NCBI GenBank assembly: GCA_030680605.1
Contig: JAUXUQ010000001.1
Location: 62,001 to 126,000, forward strand
Source: Gammaproteobacteria bacterium
GTDB lineage: Bacteria > Pseudomonadota > Gammaproteobacteria > SURF-13
Length of the DNA: 64,000 nt
Direction of reading: 5' to 3'
The first letter of the stretch is position 1. Every line of letters begins with the position of its first letter. Made by a program: the position numbers and the translations under genes. Below the pieces are notes generated by a model. It saw only the letters and a program-made list of their open reading frames with translations, was not told the DNA's origin and ran no database searches. Positions 36,951 through 45,103 of the stretch are shown here, piece after piece.

Positions 36951-37958
36951 TCATGAGTTTTTCAAGACATACCGGCCGGTCTTGTTTCCGCCGACCTTCT
37001 CAACCACGCCCGCATCCAGCAGCGGGCGCAGTAAATCCATCGCACCCTGACGGGATACTCTCAATTTCCCCCATATCTCTGCGGGTGCCATACCGCCATG
37101 ATCGCGCAGCAGATGCAGAAGCTGTTCTTGCCGCGGGCGCAAAACAAGTTTCTGCACAGATTTTACCTGTAAGGTTTGTATTCGCAGCCATACCCGCTCC
37201 AAAGTTTCCCGCAGGCCCGCTGCACAGTATTCCAGCCAGGCACTCATATCATCACCAGCCTCGCGCACACCTTGCAGCGCGGCGTAGTATTTTGGCCGAT
37301 CTTCCCAGTAATGTTCGTCTACCGAAAAAATGTGATGCGTATCAAAACCGCGCCGGTATAACTCCCACAAAGCGAGCGCACGACCGGTACGACCGTTGCC
37401 GTCAGCGAACGGATGTATGGCCTCGAAGCGGTAATGCAGAATCGCCGAGCTGAGAATCGGAGAGAGGTTTTTAGCAGCCGTGTTCCACCACTCCAGCAAC
37501 TCGAACATCAGGCCCGAAACGGCATTCGCCGGAGGAGGGCGATACTGGCCAACCCTGACGGCGATCATCCGGTATTTTCCGGCCTCGCCTTGATCCATGA
37601 CCTCCCCGGCCAGTATCCGGTGCAACTGCAGAATATCCGCGTGCCCAATTTTTCTTTTGACAGCATTCTTTTCCACATAGCGCAGCCCGGCAAAATAGTT
37701 CAGCACCTCCCGCTTGGAGCGTGCGTCCGACCCGGAAAGCGCGCGCCCTTCCTCGAGGGCGCGCACCTGTTCGAGAGTCAGTGGATTCCCTTCGATAGCC
37801 GTCGAGGCATGCACGTTGCGTGTGCGGGTATCTTTCTGGAGCGCAGGTATCCACGCAATATCCACTACGGCACTTTGAATACGCTCGCGCAGCGCCGCAA
37901 TCTGCTCAACTTCGGCAAGCAGGGCAGGGGTGATGGTGAACTGAGGAATATAAACCAT
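36951..37958 (-). CDS. Fic family protein (AMP-transferase type) with C-terminal winged helix
   Basis: Fic enzymes transfer AMP to target proteins. The catalytic motif HPFADGNGRTGR is complete near residues 181-192. The N-terminal inhibitory helix motif STAIEG (52-57; S/T-xxx-E-G/N) identifies a class II, self-inhibited Fic. The C-terminal about 80 residues form a winged-helix-like DNA-binding domain (MAPAEIWGKLRVSRQGAMDLLRPLLDAGVVE), as in regulators such as SoFic. At 335 aa the length is normal. Three GTCAAG repeats upstream could be its own operator. It sits between two copies of a 109-bp repeat, suggesting transfer. Confidence 0.92.
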   Translation of the reverse strand: MVYIPQFTITPALLAEVEQIAALRERIQSAVVDIAWIPALQKDTRTRNVHASTAIEGNPLTLEQVRALEEGRALSGSDARSKREVLNYFAGLRYVEKNAVKRKIGHADILQLHRILAGEVMDQGEAGKYRMIAVRVGQYRPPPANAVSGLMFELLEWWNTAAKNLSPILSSAILHYRFEAIHPFADGNGRTGRALALWELYRRGFDTHHIFSVDEHYWEDRPKYYAALQGVREAGDDMSAWLEYCAAGLRETLERVWLRIQTLQVKSVQKLVLRPRQEQLLHLLRDHGGMAPAEIWGKLRVSRQGAMDLLRPLLDAGVVEKVGGNKTGRYVLKNS

Positions 37959-37977
37959 GAAAAAAGACTAATTCATA

Positions 37978-38006
37978 GTCAAGTATAAGTCAAGTCATGT
38001 GTCAAG
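37978..38006. repeat. Three GTCAAG direct repeats upstream of fic
   Basis: GTCAAG occurs at 37978-37983, 37989-37994 and 38001-38006, spaced 11 and 12 bases, one helix turn each. They lie 20-48 bases upstream of the fic start, in its promoter region. A possible use is binding by the Fic winged-helix domain. Confidence 0.6.
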
Positions 38007-38066
38007 CCGCCACCCTGCTGATCACAGAGGGCGTGCTGCAGATGTTTAATTCAAAAGGTTCCGCTT

Positions 38067-38119
38067 GCGCACATCATGCCGGCAGCGCCGGCGCCAATCA
38101 CGATCACATCAAAGCGCAT
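38067..38119 (-). pseudogene. 5' fragment of a second BaiN-like gene
   Basis: It encodes the first 17 residues, MRFDVIVIGAGAAGMMC, identical in protein to the intact gene at 36749 but with five silent differences. The frame breaks at 38066. It is a scar of a second allele and not a functional gene. Confidence 0.85.
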
Positions 38120-38175
38120 GGGGTAAGCGTCCATGAGTCGGAGGTTTCAGGCCGTTGTTAAACGGCAGGGCAGGG
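38067..38175. repeat. 109-bp flanking repeat, copy 2
   Basis: This is the second copy of 36697-36805 in the same orientation. The coding part differs from copy 1 at five positions, all synonymous third-codon bases; the upstream part differs at six. Both ends stop abruptly: left of 38067 and right of 38175 the sequences are unrelated to the flanks of copy 1. Confidence 0.9.
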
Positions 38176-38444
38176 TAGCCGCAGGCGTGCCTGGGCGCGG
38201 ATTCCGGCCCGAGGCCCGTTCAATGCCGGAAAATACCCTGAAATAAGCCTCCATTATAATTGTGGCTGGGCAGAATTACGCTACAATCGCTTGAAATCAG
38301 GCTAAAAATGACAAAAGAATCAAAGCCAAGGGGAGTCCTAAGCACATGCTGAAACAAACAGGCGGGTCGGTTTGCTATGCCGCTAGTGGCAGGGTGCAGG
38401 AAGCGACCACCATCGTCTACACCTTTCACCGCTGAGGATATCCA
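38176..38444. promoter_or_regulatory. Upstream region of the type III restriction-modification operon
   Basis: No gene is supported here. A perfect TATAAT lies at 38255-38260 without a good -35 at the right spacing. GAGGA at 38434-38438 is the ribosome site for the GTG start of the methyltransferase gene. Base composition becomes AT-richer around 38220-38350 than in the neighbouring core genes. Confidence 0.4.
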
Positions 38445-40577
38445 GTGTCACGGCTTACAGATCTCATTGCCCAAGCCAAGGCTAAGGACCCGCAGATGGG
38501 GGCAGACCTGGAGCGCGAGTACAAGGTGCTGTCTTCGCGCTTGTCTTTTGGCCTGAATTTCGAGCGTCACCGCCCGGAGGCCGTGGAACTGCCGCAGCGC
38601 ACCATCCGCAAAGGCGACAAGGTACGCGTGCTGCCGGAGCGCGGCTCAACCAAGAAGGGCGACCAGCGGCTTTGGCAGGTGAAGGCCATCCACAAGACCG
38701 GTAACGGCAAGGTGGCTGAGCTGGAACTGCTGGGCGCGGAAGAAGCGCAGACGCAGACTGTGGCGCTGGATGACTTGGTGGTCGTAGCCGAATTCCGCGA
38801 CATCATCTATCCGGGCCTGGTCAGTACCGGCAAGGTGCAGCGAGGTGGTGACAAGCCATTTCACACGGTCATCAATGGCGAGAACTACCACGTCTTGAAG
38901 GCGTTGACTTATACGCACCGTGGCAAGGTGGATGCCATCTATATTGACCCGCCGTACAACACGGGGGCGAAGGACTGGAAATACAACAACGATTACGTCG
39001 AGGGAGATGATCTGTACCGGCACAGCAAATGGCTGGCCTTTATGGAACGTCGTTTGCTGCTTGCAAAAGAATTACTAAATCCATCTGATTCGGTGCTCAT
39101 TTGCACCATTGACGAGGATGAAGCCCATCGTTTGGCGCTTCTTCTGGAGCAAGTGTTCCAGGGAAATCGTATCCAGATGATAACAACAGTTATCAATCCA
39201 AAAGGGGCTTCTTTAGGAGGTGACTTCTCTCGCGTGGAAGAGCATTTATTTGTCATTTATTTCGGTGCGCGAGTTGTTGCTGAAGTAAGAGATATGCTTG
39301 ATGAAGGCAAGAACGAAGCCGCCAGCCAAAGCGTGAAATGGTCGAGCTTGATTCGCGGGGGGGCGCAGGGCGTAAGGACAGATAGTCCAGGTGCTTTCTA
39401 CCCGGTGTTTATCGACTGTGAAAATTCTAGGATTCACTCTTTCGGCGAGGCTCTACCGTGGGAACAATCAAGGGAATCCGTTAAAGCACCGAAAGGCACT
39501 GTGTCAGTGTGGCCTCCAAACCACCCCAGCGGCGTTGAAGGGCGTTGGGGGATAGGCCCAGATAAGGCAAAGGAACTTTTGTTAAAGGGCGCATTGCGGC
39601 TTGGCAATATCGATACCGAATCAGGGAAGTTCCCTTTGTCCTATCTTTCTTCGGGGATCATGGCCAGCGTTGAATCAGGTGAGATCGAAACCGTAGGAAG
39701 AAAGCCAGATGGAACGTTGATCGTTCGCTATCCGGAAAACACGAAAGTTACGCAACCAAAGACTGTATGGAAGATGGCCTCCCACAATGCTGGTGAGTAT
39801 GGGAGCAAGCTGGTCTTTGAGATGTTACCCAAGCGGAAATTCCCATTTCCGAAAGCCCTGTATGCCGTTGAAGATGCACTGAGATTTTTTGTCGCAAAGA
39901 AACCTGATGCAATCGTTCTGGACTTCTTCGCTGGGTCTGGAACCACTGCGCACGCAGTCATGCGCCTGAATCGGCAGCATGGCGGCAATCGCCAGTGTAT
40001 TTCCGTCACCAACAACGAAGTCGCTGCAGCCGAACAAGATGCGTTACGCAAGAAAGGCTTACGACCTGGTGATGCCGAATGGGAACAACACGGCATTTGC
40101 GACTACATCACAAAGCCACGCGTGCAAGCTGCGATCACTGGAAAAACTCCCGATGGCGAATCTATCAAGGGTGCCTACAAGTTCACCGATGAATTTCCAA
40201 TGGCTGAAGGCTTCGAGGAAAACGCCGAATTCTTTACCCTGACCTATGAAACTCCAGTTTCCGTCAACCACAATCGTGCATTTTCCCGTATTGCGCCGCT
40301 GCTGTGGCTGCGCGCAGGGAGTCGAGGGCGGCGCATCGACAAACTACCGCCAGCCGGTTGGCAAGTGGTAGATGCCTATGGTTTGCTGGTAGATGTGGAT
40401 CGTGCCACGCCGTTCATTAAATCGGTGAGCAAAGCCAAAGGCCTGTGCATAGCCTTTATCGTCACCGACGATGACCGCCGATTTCAGGCCATAGCGCGTC
40501 GCCTGCCGGATGGCGTAGAGCCGATACGCTTGTACGAGTCGTATTTAACCAATTTCAGTTTTTCCAACGGGGAATAG
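38445..40577 (+). CDS. mod: Type III restriction-modification DNA methyltransferase (Mod)
   Basis: Mod recognises the target and methylates adenine N6, and guides the Res subunit. Motif IV DPPYNTG (about 168) precedes motif I DFFAGSGTT (about 491), the order of beta-class methyltransferases, which is usual for type III Mod. At 710 aa it is at the long end. The GTG start follows GAGGATAT. The middle part (about 39050-40270), which should hold the target recognition domain, is visibly AT-richer and uses different codons from both ends, suggesting domain exchange. res follows three bases after the stop. Confidence 0.92.
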   Translation: MSRLTDLIAQAKAKDPQMGADLEREYKVLSSRLSFGLNFERHRPEAVELPQRTIRKGDKVRVLPERGSTKKGDQRLWQVKAIHKTGNGKVAELELLGAEEAQTQTVALDDLVVVAEFRDIIYPGLVSTGKVQRGGDKPFHTVINGENYHVLKALTYTHRGKVDAIYIDPPYNTGAKDWKYNNDYVEGDDLYRHSKWLAFMERRLLLAKELLNPSDSVLICTIDEDEAHRLALLLEQVFQGNRIQMITTVINPKGASLGGDFSRVEEHLFVIYFGARVVAEVRDMLDEGKNEAASQSVKWSSLIRGGAQGVRTDSPGAFYPVFIDCENSRIHSFGEALPWEQSRESVKAPKGTVSVWPPNHPSGVEGRWGIGPDKAKELLLKGALRLGNIDTESGKFPLSYLSSGIMASVESGEIETVGRKPDGTLIVRYPENTKVTQPKTVWKMASHNAGEYGSKLVFEMLPKRKFPFPKALYAVEDALRFFVAKKPDAIVLDFFAGSGTTAHAVMRLNRQHGGNRQCISVTNNEVAAAEQDALRKKGLRPGDAEWEQHGICDYITKPRVQAAITGKTPDGESIKGAYKFTDEFPMAEGFEENAEFFTLTYETPVSVNHNRAFSRIAPLLWLRAGSRGRRIDKLPPAGWQVVDAYGLLVDVDRATPFIKSVSKAKGLCIAFIVTDDDRRFQAIARRLPDGVEPIRLYESYLTNFSFSNGE

Positions 40578-40580
40578 CGG

Positions 40581-43163
40581 ATGAAATTCACGCTTAAGGA
40601 TTATCAGGCTGATGCAGTGCGTGAAGCCTTGTCCAGATTGAAGAAAGCCCGTAAACGCTGGCACGAGGATGCGGACAAGCACGCCTTTTCACTGACCGCC
40701 GTGACTGGCTCAGGTAAGACGGTAATGGCTGCTGCCGCTTTCGAGGCGCTTTTCCACGGGGATGACGAGTACGAATTTGATGCCGACCCCGGCGCGGTCG
40801 TGATCTGGTTCAGTGATGACCCCTCCTTGAACGAGCAGACCCGTTTCCGCCTGATGGAAGCTTCTGACCGTATCCGCCATACGGATATGGTGGTGGTGGA
40901 AAACACCTTTAATCGGGCCAAGTTTGAGGCCAAGAAAATCTATTTTCTGAATACACAGAAACTGGGGAAGAACAGCCTGCTGGTGCGTGGCTTCGAAGGT
41001 GAGGGCGATGGTGGCCTGTTTCCGGAAACCCGCCCCGATCTCAGATCGCACACGATCTGGGACACGATTCGCAACACCATCGAAGACCCGGAGTTGACCC
41101 TGTATCTGGTGCTGGATGAGGCGCATCGAGGCATGGGTAATCTCACCAATGCCGCACAAAGAGACAAAAGTACTATCGTCCAGCGACTCATCAATGGCGT
41201 CAGCGGCGTACCGGGCATCCCGGTGGTGTGGGGTATTTCGGCCACGGTGGAGCGCTTCAGAAAGGCTATGGAAGGTGCGCAAAATCGTATCACCCTGCCA
41301 GATGTGGTGGTGGACTCGGCCAGGGTGCAGGAGTCGGGCCTCATCAAGGACACCATCATCCTCGACATCCCTGATGATGTCGGTGATTTCGATACCGTAC
41401 TAGTGCGCCGTGCGACCGATAAACTGAAAGCATCGACCGATGCCTGGGCCGAGTACGCCAAGCAGCAGGATGAAGCGCATACCGTCATTCCGCTGATGGT
41501 GCTGCAAGTGCCCAACACACCCGATCCGAACGACATTGGCCGCGCCTTGGACACTATTTATCAGCAATGGCCTGAGTTGCCAAGTGGTAGCGTGGCGCAT
41601 GTGTTGGGTGATCACACTACCCAGCAGTTCGGCAATCGCAACGTGCCTTACATTTCGCCGGAGCACGTGCAGGATTCAACTTGGGTACGTGTGCTGATTG
41701 CGAAGGACGCCATCAGCACGGGCTGGGACTGCCCGCGTGCTGAAGTAATGGTGTCTTTTCGCGCGGCGGTAGATCGTACCCATATTACCCAATTATTGGG
41801 CCGTATGGTGCGCTCGCCCTTGGCGCGCCGCATCCCCGGCAATGACCGCCTCAATTCTGTTGACTGCCTGTTGCCGAAATTCAATGTCCAGACAGTTGAA
41901 GATGTCGTCGATGCATTGATGAGGGGTGACGATACCCTGCCACCGCCCAGCGGACGTGTGCTTATCAATCCGGAGGAAATGAAGCCCAATCCTGCGGCCT
42001 CGCAGGCTGTATGGGATAAGTTCGAATCACTGCCATCGCAGACCCGCCCACAACGTGGCGCCAAACCAGCCAAGCGCTTGACCGCACTGGCGCATGAGCT
42101 GGCCTCTGATGATATTCTGCCTGGCGCTGGCAAGTTAGCCCATGCCGAAATGCACAAGGTACTCGATGCTGCACAGAAGAACCACAAGGCGCATATTGAA
42201 GCCAAGCGTAAAGCCGTGATGACGGTTGACGGCCAGACTATAGTGGCCGACCTTCAGAGCAGGACCAAGACCTTCAACCAGTTTCTTGAAGACGCCGACA
42301 TGGCGGTAATTGATGACGCTTACCGCCGTGCTGCCCGCATCTTCAGCCCCGACATTTCCCGTACCTACGTCGATTTCCTCGCTTACAGGGTTGCAGACCC
42401 GGATGATGCGGATGAATTCGAGGAAGCGCTTGTCGACGCGCGGGTTTCCACTGCTGCTCTTGGCCTGGTGACGGAAGTGCAACCCTATTTTGATGCCGAG
42501 GCGGACAAGCTGGCCAAGGCTTGGCTGGAGAAATACAGCGCAGTCATTAAGGGCTTATCGCACGATCGGCAGGAGTCTTATCGCCAGATCAGGGAGATGA
42601 GTACCGAACCACAGGATGTTGATCTGGTTAAGCCGGAGGCTAAGTTCGAGCTAACAAAGGCACGTGTGAATGACATTGAAGCGGCGCTTCCGACCTACAA
42701 GAGCCATCTGCTTTGTGATGTGCAGGGCAATTACCCTGCAGAACTGAATACTTGGGAAGTGGAAGTCATTAAGAACGAGATGAAGCGAAAAGACTTCAGC
42801 TTCTGGTATCGTAATCCGCAACAGCCGGGGCAATCATCGCTCGGCATTGCTTACCTCTCTGGTGAGCAATATGGCATTCTTCGCCCGGACTTCATCTTCT
42901 TCGCTACGCAAGCGGATGGAACGCTAGTGGCTGACATCGTTGACCCGCACAGCCTCCATTTGGCCGATGCACTCCCCAAGCTGCAAGGGCTTGCCTTGTA
43001 CGCCGAGGCGCACGCCAAGGTTTACCGCCGTATCGTATCTGTTGCAGAGGCGTTGGGAAAGCTACGCGTGCTTGATTTGACTAACGAAGATGTACGCAAA
43101 GGCATTGCCGCTGCGAAGGATGCGGCAAGTCTCTTTGCTGGAGGATTAGCGAGAGATTACTGA
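40581..43163 (+). CDS. res: Type III restriction endonuclease/helicase subunit (Res)
   Basis: Res is the ATP-dependent translocase and nuclease of the system. It has Walker A TAVTGSGKTVMAAA (about 43), the DEAH box LVLDEAHRGMG (about 178), a SF2 motif III-like WGISATVERF, and motif VI region TQLLGRMVRSPLARR. The C-terminal region GILRPDFIFFATQADGTLVADIVDPH looks like a PD-(D/E)xK-type nuclease core. At 860 aa it fits the helicase-first Res group. GGGGA precedes the ATG, three bases after mod. Confidence 0.9.
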   Translation: MKFTLKDYQADAVREALSRLKKARKRWHEDADKHAFSLTAVTGSGKTVMAAAAFEALFHGDDEYEFDADPGAVVIWFSDDPSLNEQTRFRLMEASDRIRHTDMVVVENTFNRAKFEAKKIYFLNTQKLGKNSLLVRGFEGEGDGGLFPETRPDLRSHTIWDTIRNTIEDPELTLYLVLDEAHRGMGNLTNAAQRDKSTIVQRLINGVSGVPGIPVVWGISATVERFRKAMEGAQNRITLPDVVVDSARVQESGLIKDTIILDIPDDVGDFDTVLVRRATDKLKASTDAWAEYAKQQDEAHTVIPLMVLQVPNTPDPNDIGRALDTIYQQWPELPSGSVAHVLGDHTTQQFGNRNVPYISPEHVQDSTWVRVLIAKDAISTGWDCPRAEVMVSFRAAVDRTHITQLLGRMVRSPLARRIPGNDRLNSVDCLLPKFNVQTVEDVVDALMRGDDTLPPPSGRVLINPEEMKPNPAASQAVWDKFESLPSQTRPQRGAKPAKRLTALAHELASDDILPGAGKLAHAEMHKVLDAAQKNHKAHIEAKRKAVMTVDGQTIVADLQSRTKTFNQFLEDADMAVIDDAYRRAARIFSPDISRTYVDFLAYRVADPDDADEFEEALVDARVSTAALGLVTEVQPYFDAEADKLAKAWLEKYSAVIKGLSHDRQESYRQIREMSTEPQDVDLVKPEAKFELTKARVNDIEAALPTYKSHLLCDVQGNYPAELNTWEVEVIKNEMKRKDFSFWYRNPQQPGQSSLGIAYLSGEQYGILRPDFIFFATQADGTLVADIVDPHSLHLADALPKLQGLALYAEAHAKVYRRIVSVAEALGKLRVLDLTNEDVRKGIAAAKDAASLFAGGLARDY

Positions 43164-43256
43164 TCTTACTAGCATCTATGGGACTGTAATATTTTGGGTA
43201 ATATCCTGTAAAGCAACATCACTCGTATTGGGTTAATTGCTCGGAGAAAATGACTC

Positions 43257-44141
43257 ATGGAAAAGTATGCAGCCACCTTGGTTACGTCCGTAGTCTTCAT
43301 AATCCCACTCCTGGTAGCCGCCGCATGCCTGCAAATTTGGCATTGGTATCGGAAGCGAAAGCCCCGTCGTTCCCCTTTGACGCGAGCATTATTACGAAGC
43401 CCCGGCGAATCATTACGCCAGCAGATTGACGACTTAACATGGGATATCGCGGCGTGGCTGGCCGTCTTGATGGCGATGCCCTTGCTGTTCTACGCAATGT
43501 ATCTTTCCCAGCTCTATCTGGCGGGTGTTCGCGCATCACCTTGGATATATGGCATTGTCGCTATCGTCGCGTTTTTCGTGTGTTTGTATAAACTTATCAC
43601 TATCGGGAACAGGCGCCGTTACCTGAGGCAAGGGCTGGATGGCGAGCTTGCAACCGGGCAGGAGCTTACGGAGCTGCTTAAAGATGGCATGTCAGTTTTC
43701 CATGATGTTCAGTGTGAGCGATTCAATATTGACCATGTTGTCATCGGATCGGCTGGCGTGTTTGCTGTGGAAACCAAGGCTCGTGCGAAGCTTCAAACAG
43801 ACCGCGGCAAAGCGGGTGCAGGCGTCAAGGTGGATGGCGATAAGTTACTGTTCCCCAACTGGACGGAAACACGCTGGGTAGAACAGGCGCGGCGACAGGC
43901 GCAATGGTTGGCGAACTGGCTGAAAGACGCCACGGGTGAGCGGATAGACGTAAAAGCTGTCTTGGCGTTGCCTGGCTGGTATGTTGAGGTTACGAAGCCG
44001 AGCGATGTCTTCGTGTTTAATCCGCGCAATCCGCGACTCCTCACTCATGCAGGTAAATCGCCTCTATCTGAAGATCAAGTGCGCCATATTACATCGGCTC
44101 TGGAGCATCACTGTCGTGACGTTAAGGCGCAAGAAGTTTAA
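43257..44141 (+). CDS. Membrane protein with NERD (nuclease-related) domain
   Basis: This 294-residue protein has three predicted membrane segments (about 7-27, 65-85, 93-112) and a cytoplasmic NERD domain (about 125-240). NERD motifs include GELATGQELTELL, VFHDVQCERFNIDHVVIGSAGVFAVETKAR, with the acidic residue and ETK of a restriction-endonuclease-like core. The role is not established; NERD proteins are often near defence and plasmid genes. It has its own GGAGA ribosome site 93 bases after res, so it could be an accessory of the restriction system or an independent unit. Confidence 0.85.
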   Translation: MEKYAATLVTSVVFIIPLLVAAACLQIWHWYRKRKPRRSPLTRALLRSPGESLRQQIDDLTWDIAAWLAVLMAMPLLFYAMYLSQLYLAGVRASPWIYGIVAIVAFFVCLYKLITIGNRRRYLRQGLDGELATGQELTELLKDGMSVFHDVQCERFNIDHVVIGSAGVFAVETKARAKLQTDRGKAGAGVKVDGDKLLFPNWTETRWVEQARRQAQWLANWLKDATGERIDVKAVLALPGWYVEVTKPSDVFVFNPRNPRLLTHAGKSPLSEDQVRHITSALEHHCRDVKAQEV

Positions 44142-44246
44142 GCGTGCTTGAAGAGACTCGAGGGCTGTGATCAAGTCTTGCATCAACTTAACCAAACAAC
44201 ATGCAAGATAAAATTCGCTACGAGTTGACACCTGCCCTCACCCTGG

Positions 44247-44267
44247 CCCTCTCCCAGAGGGAGAGGG
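44247..44267. repeat. CCCTCTCCC-AGA-GGGAGAGGG hairpin element
   Basis: Nine-base arms (44247-44255 and 44259-44267) are perfectly complementary around AGA, preceded by CCCTCACCCTGG. From memory, this CCTCACCC...CCCTCTCCC...GGGAGAGGG element is a widely dispersed REP-like repeat in proteobacterial genomes. Confidence 0.75.
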
Positions 44268-44281
44268 GATTAAAAGGGATA

Positions 44282-44407
44282 ATGGCCGGGCGCAAGATTC
44301 CTGCTGCGTGGGTGGAGCGGGTCTTACTGAATCCAGAGCGGACGGAACCGGACAAAGTCGACCCCGAATTGCGCCATGCCCTTGGCGGCATCACCGAGCA
44401 TGATAAG
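44282..44407 (+). pseudogene. Truncated DUF4258-type gene
   Basis: The frame from ATG 44282 starts MAGRKIPAAWVERVLLNPERT and continues EPDKVDPELRHALGGITEHD, which fits the middle of DUF4258 proteins (usually ...RGIPEAWVEATLANPDRTEPDPxDPxLxRAFxxIPE...). The N-terminal HA-R-M-xxR part and the C-terminal LRVVY strand are missing. The 5' side is replaced by the CCCTCTCCC element and the 3' side runs into the 17-bp inverted repeat. DUF4258 proteins are often toxin-like with a DUF2283 partner; none is seen here. Confidence 0.65.
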
Positions 44408-44413
44408 CACAAG

Positions 44414-44467
44414 CAGGGATCAGGCCTTACATTTGACATGGATATAAATGGTAAGGCCTGATCCCTG
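44414..44467. repeat. 17-bp perfect inverted repeat around a 20-base loop
   Basis: CAGGGATCAGGCCTTAC (44414-44430) and its exact complement (44451-44467) flank a loop whose ends (ATTT/AAAT) can pair further. It has no T run. The shape is that of a MITE or REP-type element or an inserted hairpin; it truncates the DUF4258 frame. Confidence 0.85.
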
Positions 44468-44570
44468 TGTTTCTTTGCAGACAGAAAGGAAGTTCACCAA
44501 ATATCCGTTGCATGTAACAAAAAAGCTGGTTACCATGCGTTTCATGTAACGGTGCGTATTGGAGGTAGTT

Positions 44571-44783
44571 ATGAGGTCAAACATATCGGCGCGGGTGCAG
44601 AAGCATCGTGCGGCATTGCGGGAAGCCGGGTTGCGCCCGGTGCAGATTTGGGTGCCGGATACGCGACGCGCGGGCTTCGCCGAGGAGTGCCGCCGCCAGT
44701 CGCGGTTGTTGCAAGGCGATGCGCATGAACGGGAAACCGCCGATTGGCTGGAGGCGGCAGCCGACCGCGAAGGCTGGCAATGA
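44571..44783 (+). CDS. MazE-family antitoxin (DUF3018-like)
   Basis: The 70-residue protein has the typical RVQKHRAALREAGLRPVQIW followed by VPDTRRAGFAEECRRQSRLLQGD, matching antitoxin MazE family proteins that carry DUF3018. It binds and inhibits the MazF-type toxin and represses its operon. ATG 44571 has GGAGG eight bases upstream. Its stop overlaps the toxin start (ATGA). Confidence 0.88.
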   Translation: MRSNISARVQKHRAALREAGLRPVQIWVPDTRRAGFAEECRRQSRLLQGDAHERETADWLEAAADREGWQ

Positions 44784-45103
44784 GGCGTGGCGATCTGGTG
44801 ACGGTAGCCTTGCAGGGTGATCTCGGCAAGCCGTGCCCGGCACTGGTAATCCAGTCCGATCTGTTCGATATACATCCTTCCGTAACGATTTTGCCAGTGA
44901 CTGGTGAGTTGCGCGACGCACCGCTATTTCGCATTTCCGTAAATCCGAATGAACTGAACGGCCTGACCAAGCCTTCGCAGGTGATGGTGGATAAGCCACA
45001 ATCGGTCGCGCGCGAAAAAGTCGGTGCGGTGATTGGCCGTCTGGACGATGAGGCGATGCTGGCGGTGAATCGGGCGCTGGCGGTTTTTCTGGGATTTGCC
45101 TGA
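44780..45103 (+). CDS. MazF/PemK-type toxin (mRNA interferase family)
   Basis: The 107-residue protein is a PemK/MazF fold: MRRGDLVTVALQGDLGKPCPALVIQSD at the start, VTILPVTGELRDAPLFRISVNP, and VMVDKPQSVAREKVGAVIGRLD. These toxins cleave mRNA at short sites. The start ATG at 44780 overlaps the antitoxin's stop; a longer frame beginning 36 bases earlier lies inside the antitoxin and is unlikely. Confidence 0.9.
   Translation: MRRGDLVTVALQGDLGKPCPALVIQSDLFDIHPSVTILPVTGELRDAPLFRISVNPNELNGLTKPSQVMVDKPQSVAREKVGAVIGRLDDEAMLAVNRALAVFLGFA

Larger units (their letters stand above)
44142..44570. other. Repeat-rich stretch with a gene remnant
   Basis: This 429-base stretch holds a CCCTCTCCC hairpin, a broken DUF4258-type reading frame and a 17-bp inverted repeat, each listed separately. 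The last 40 bases contain the GGAGG ribosome site for the antitoxin gene. Nothing else is supported. Confidence 0.7.
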
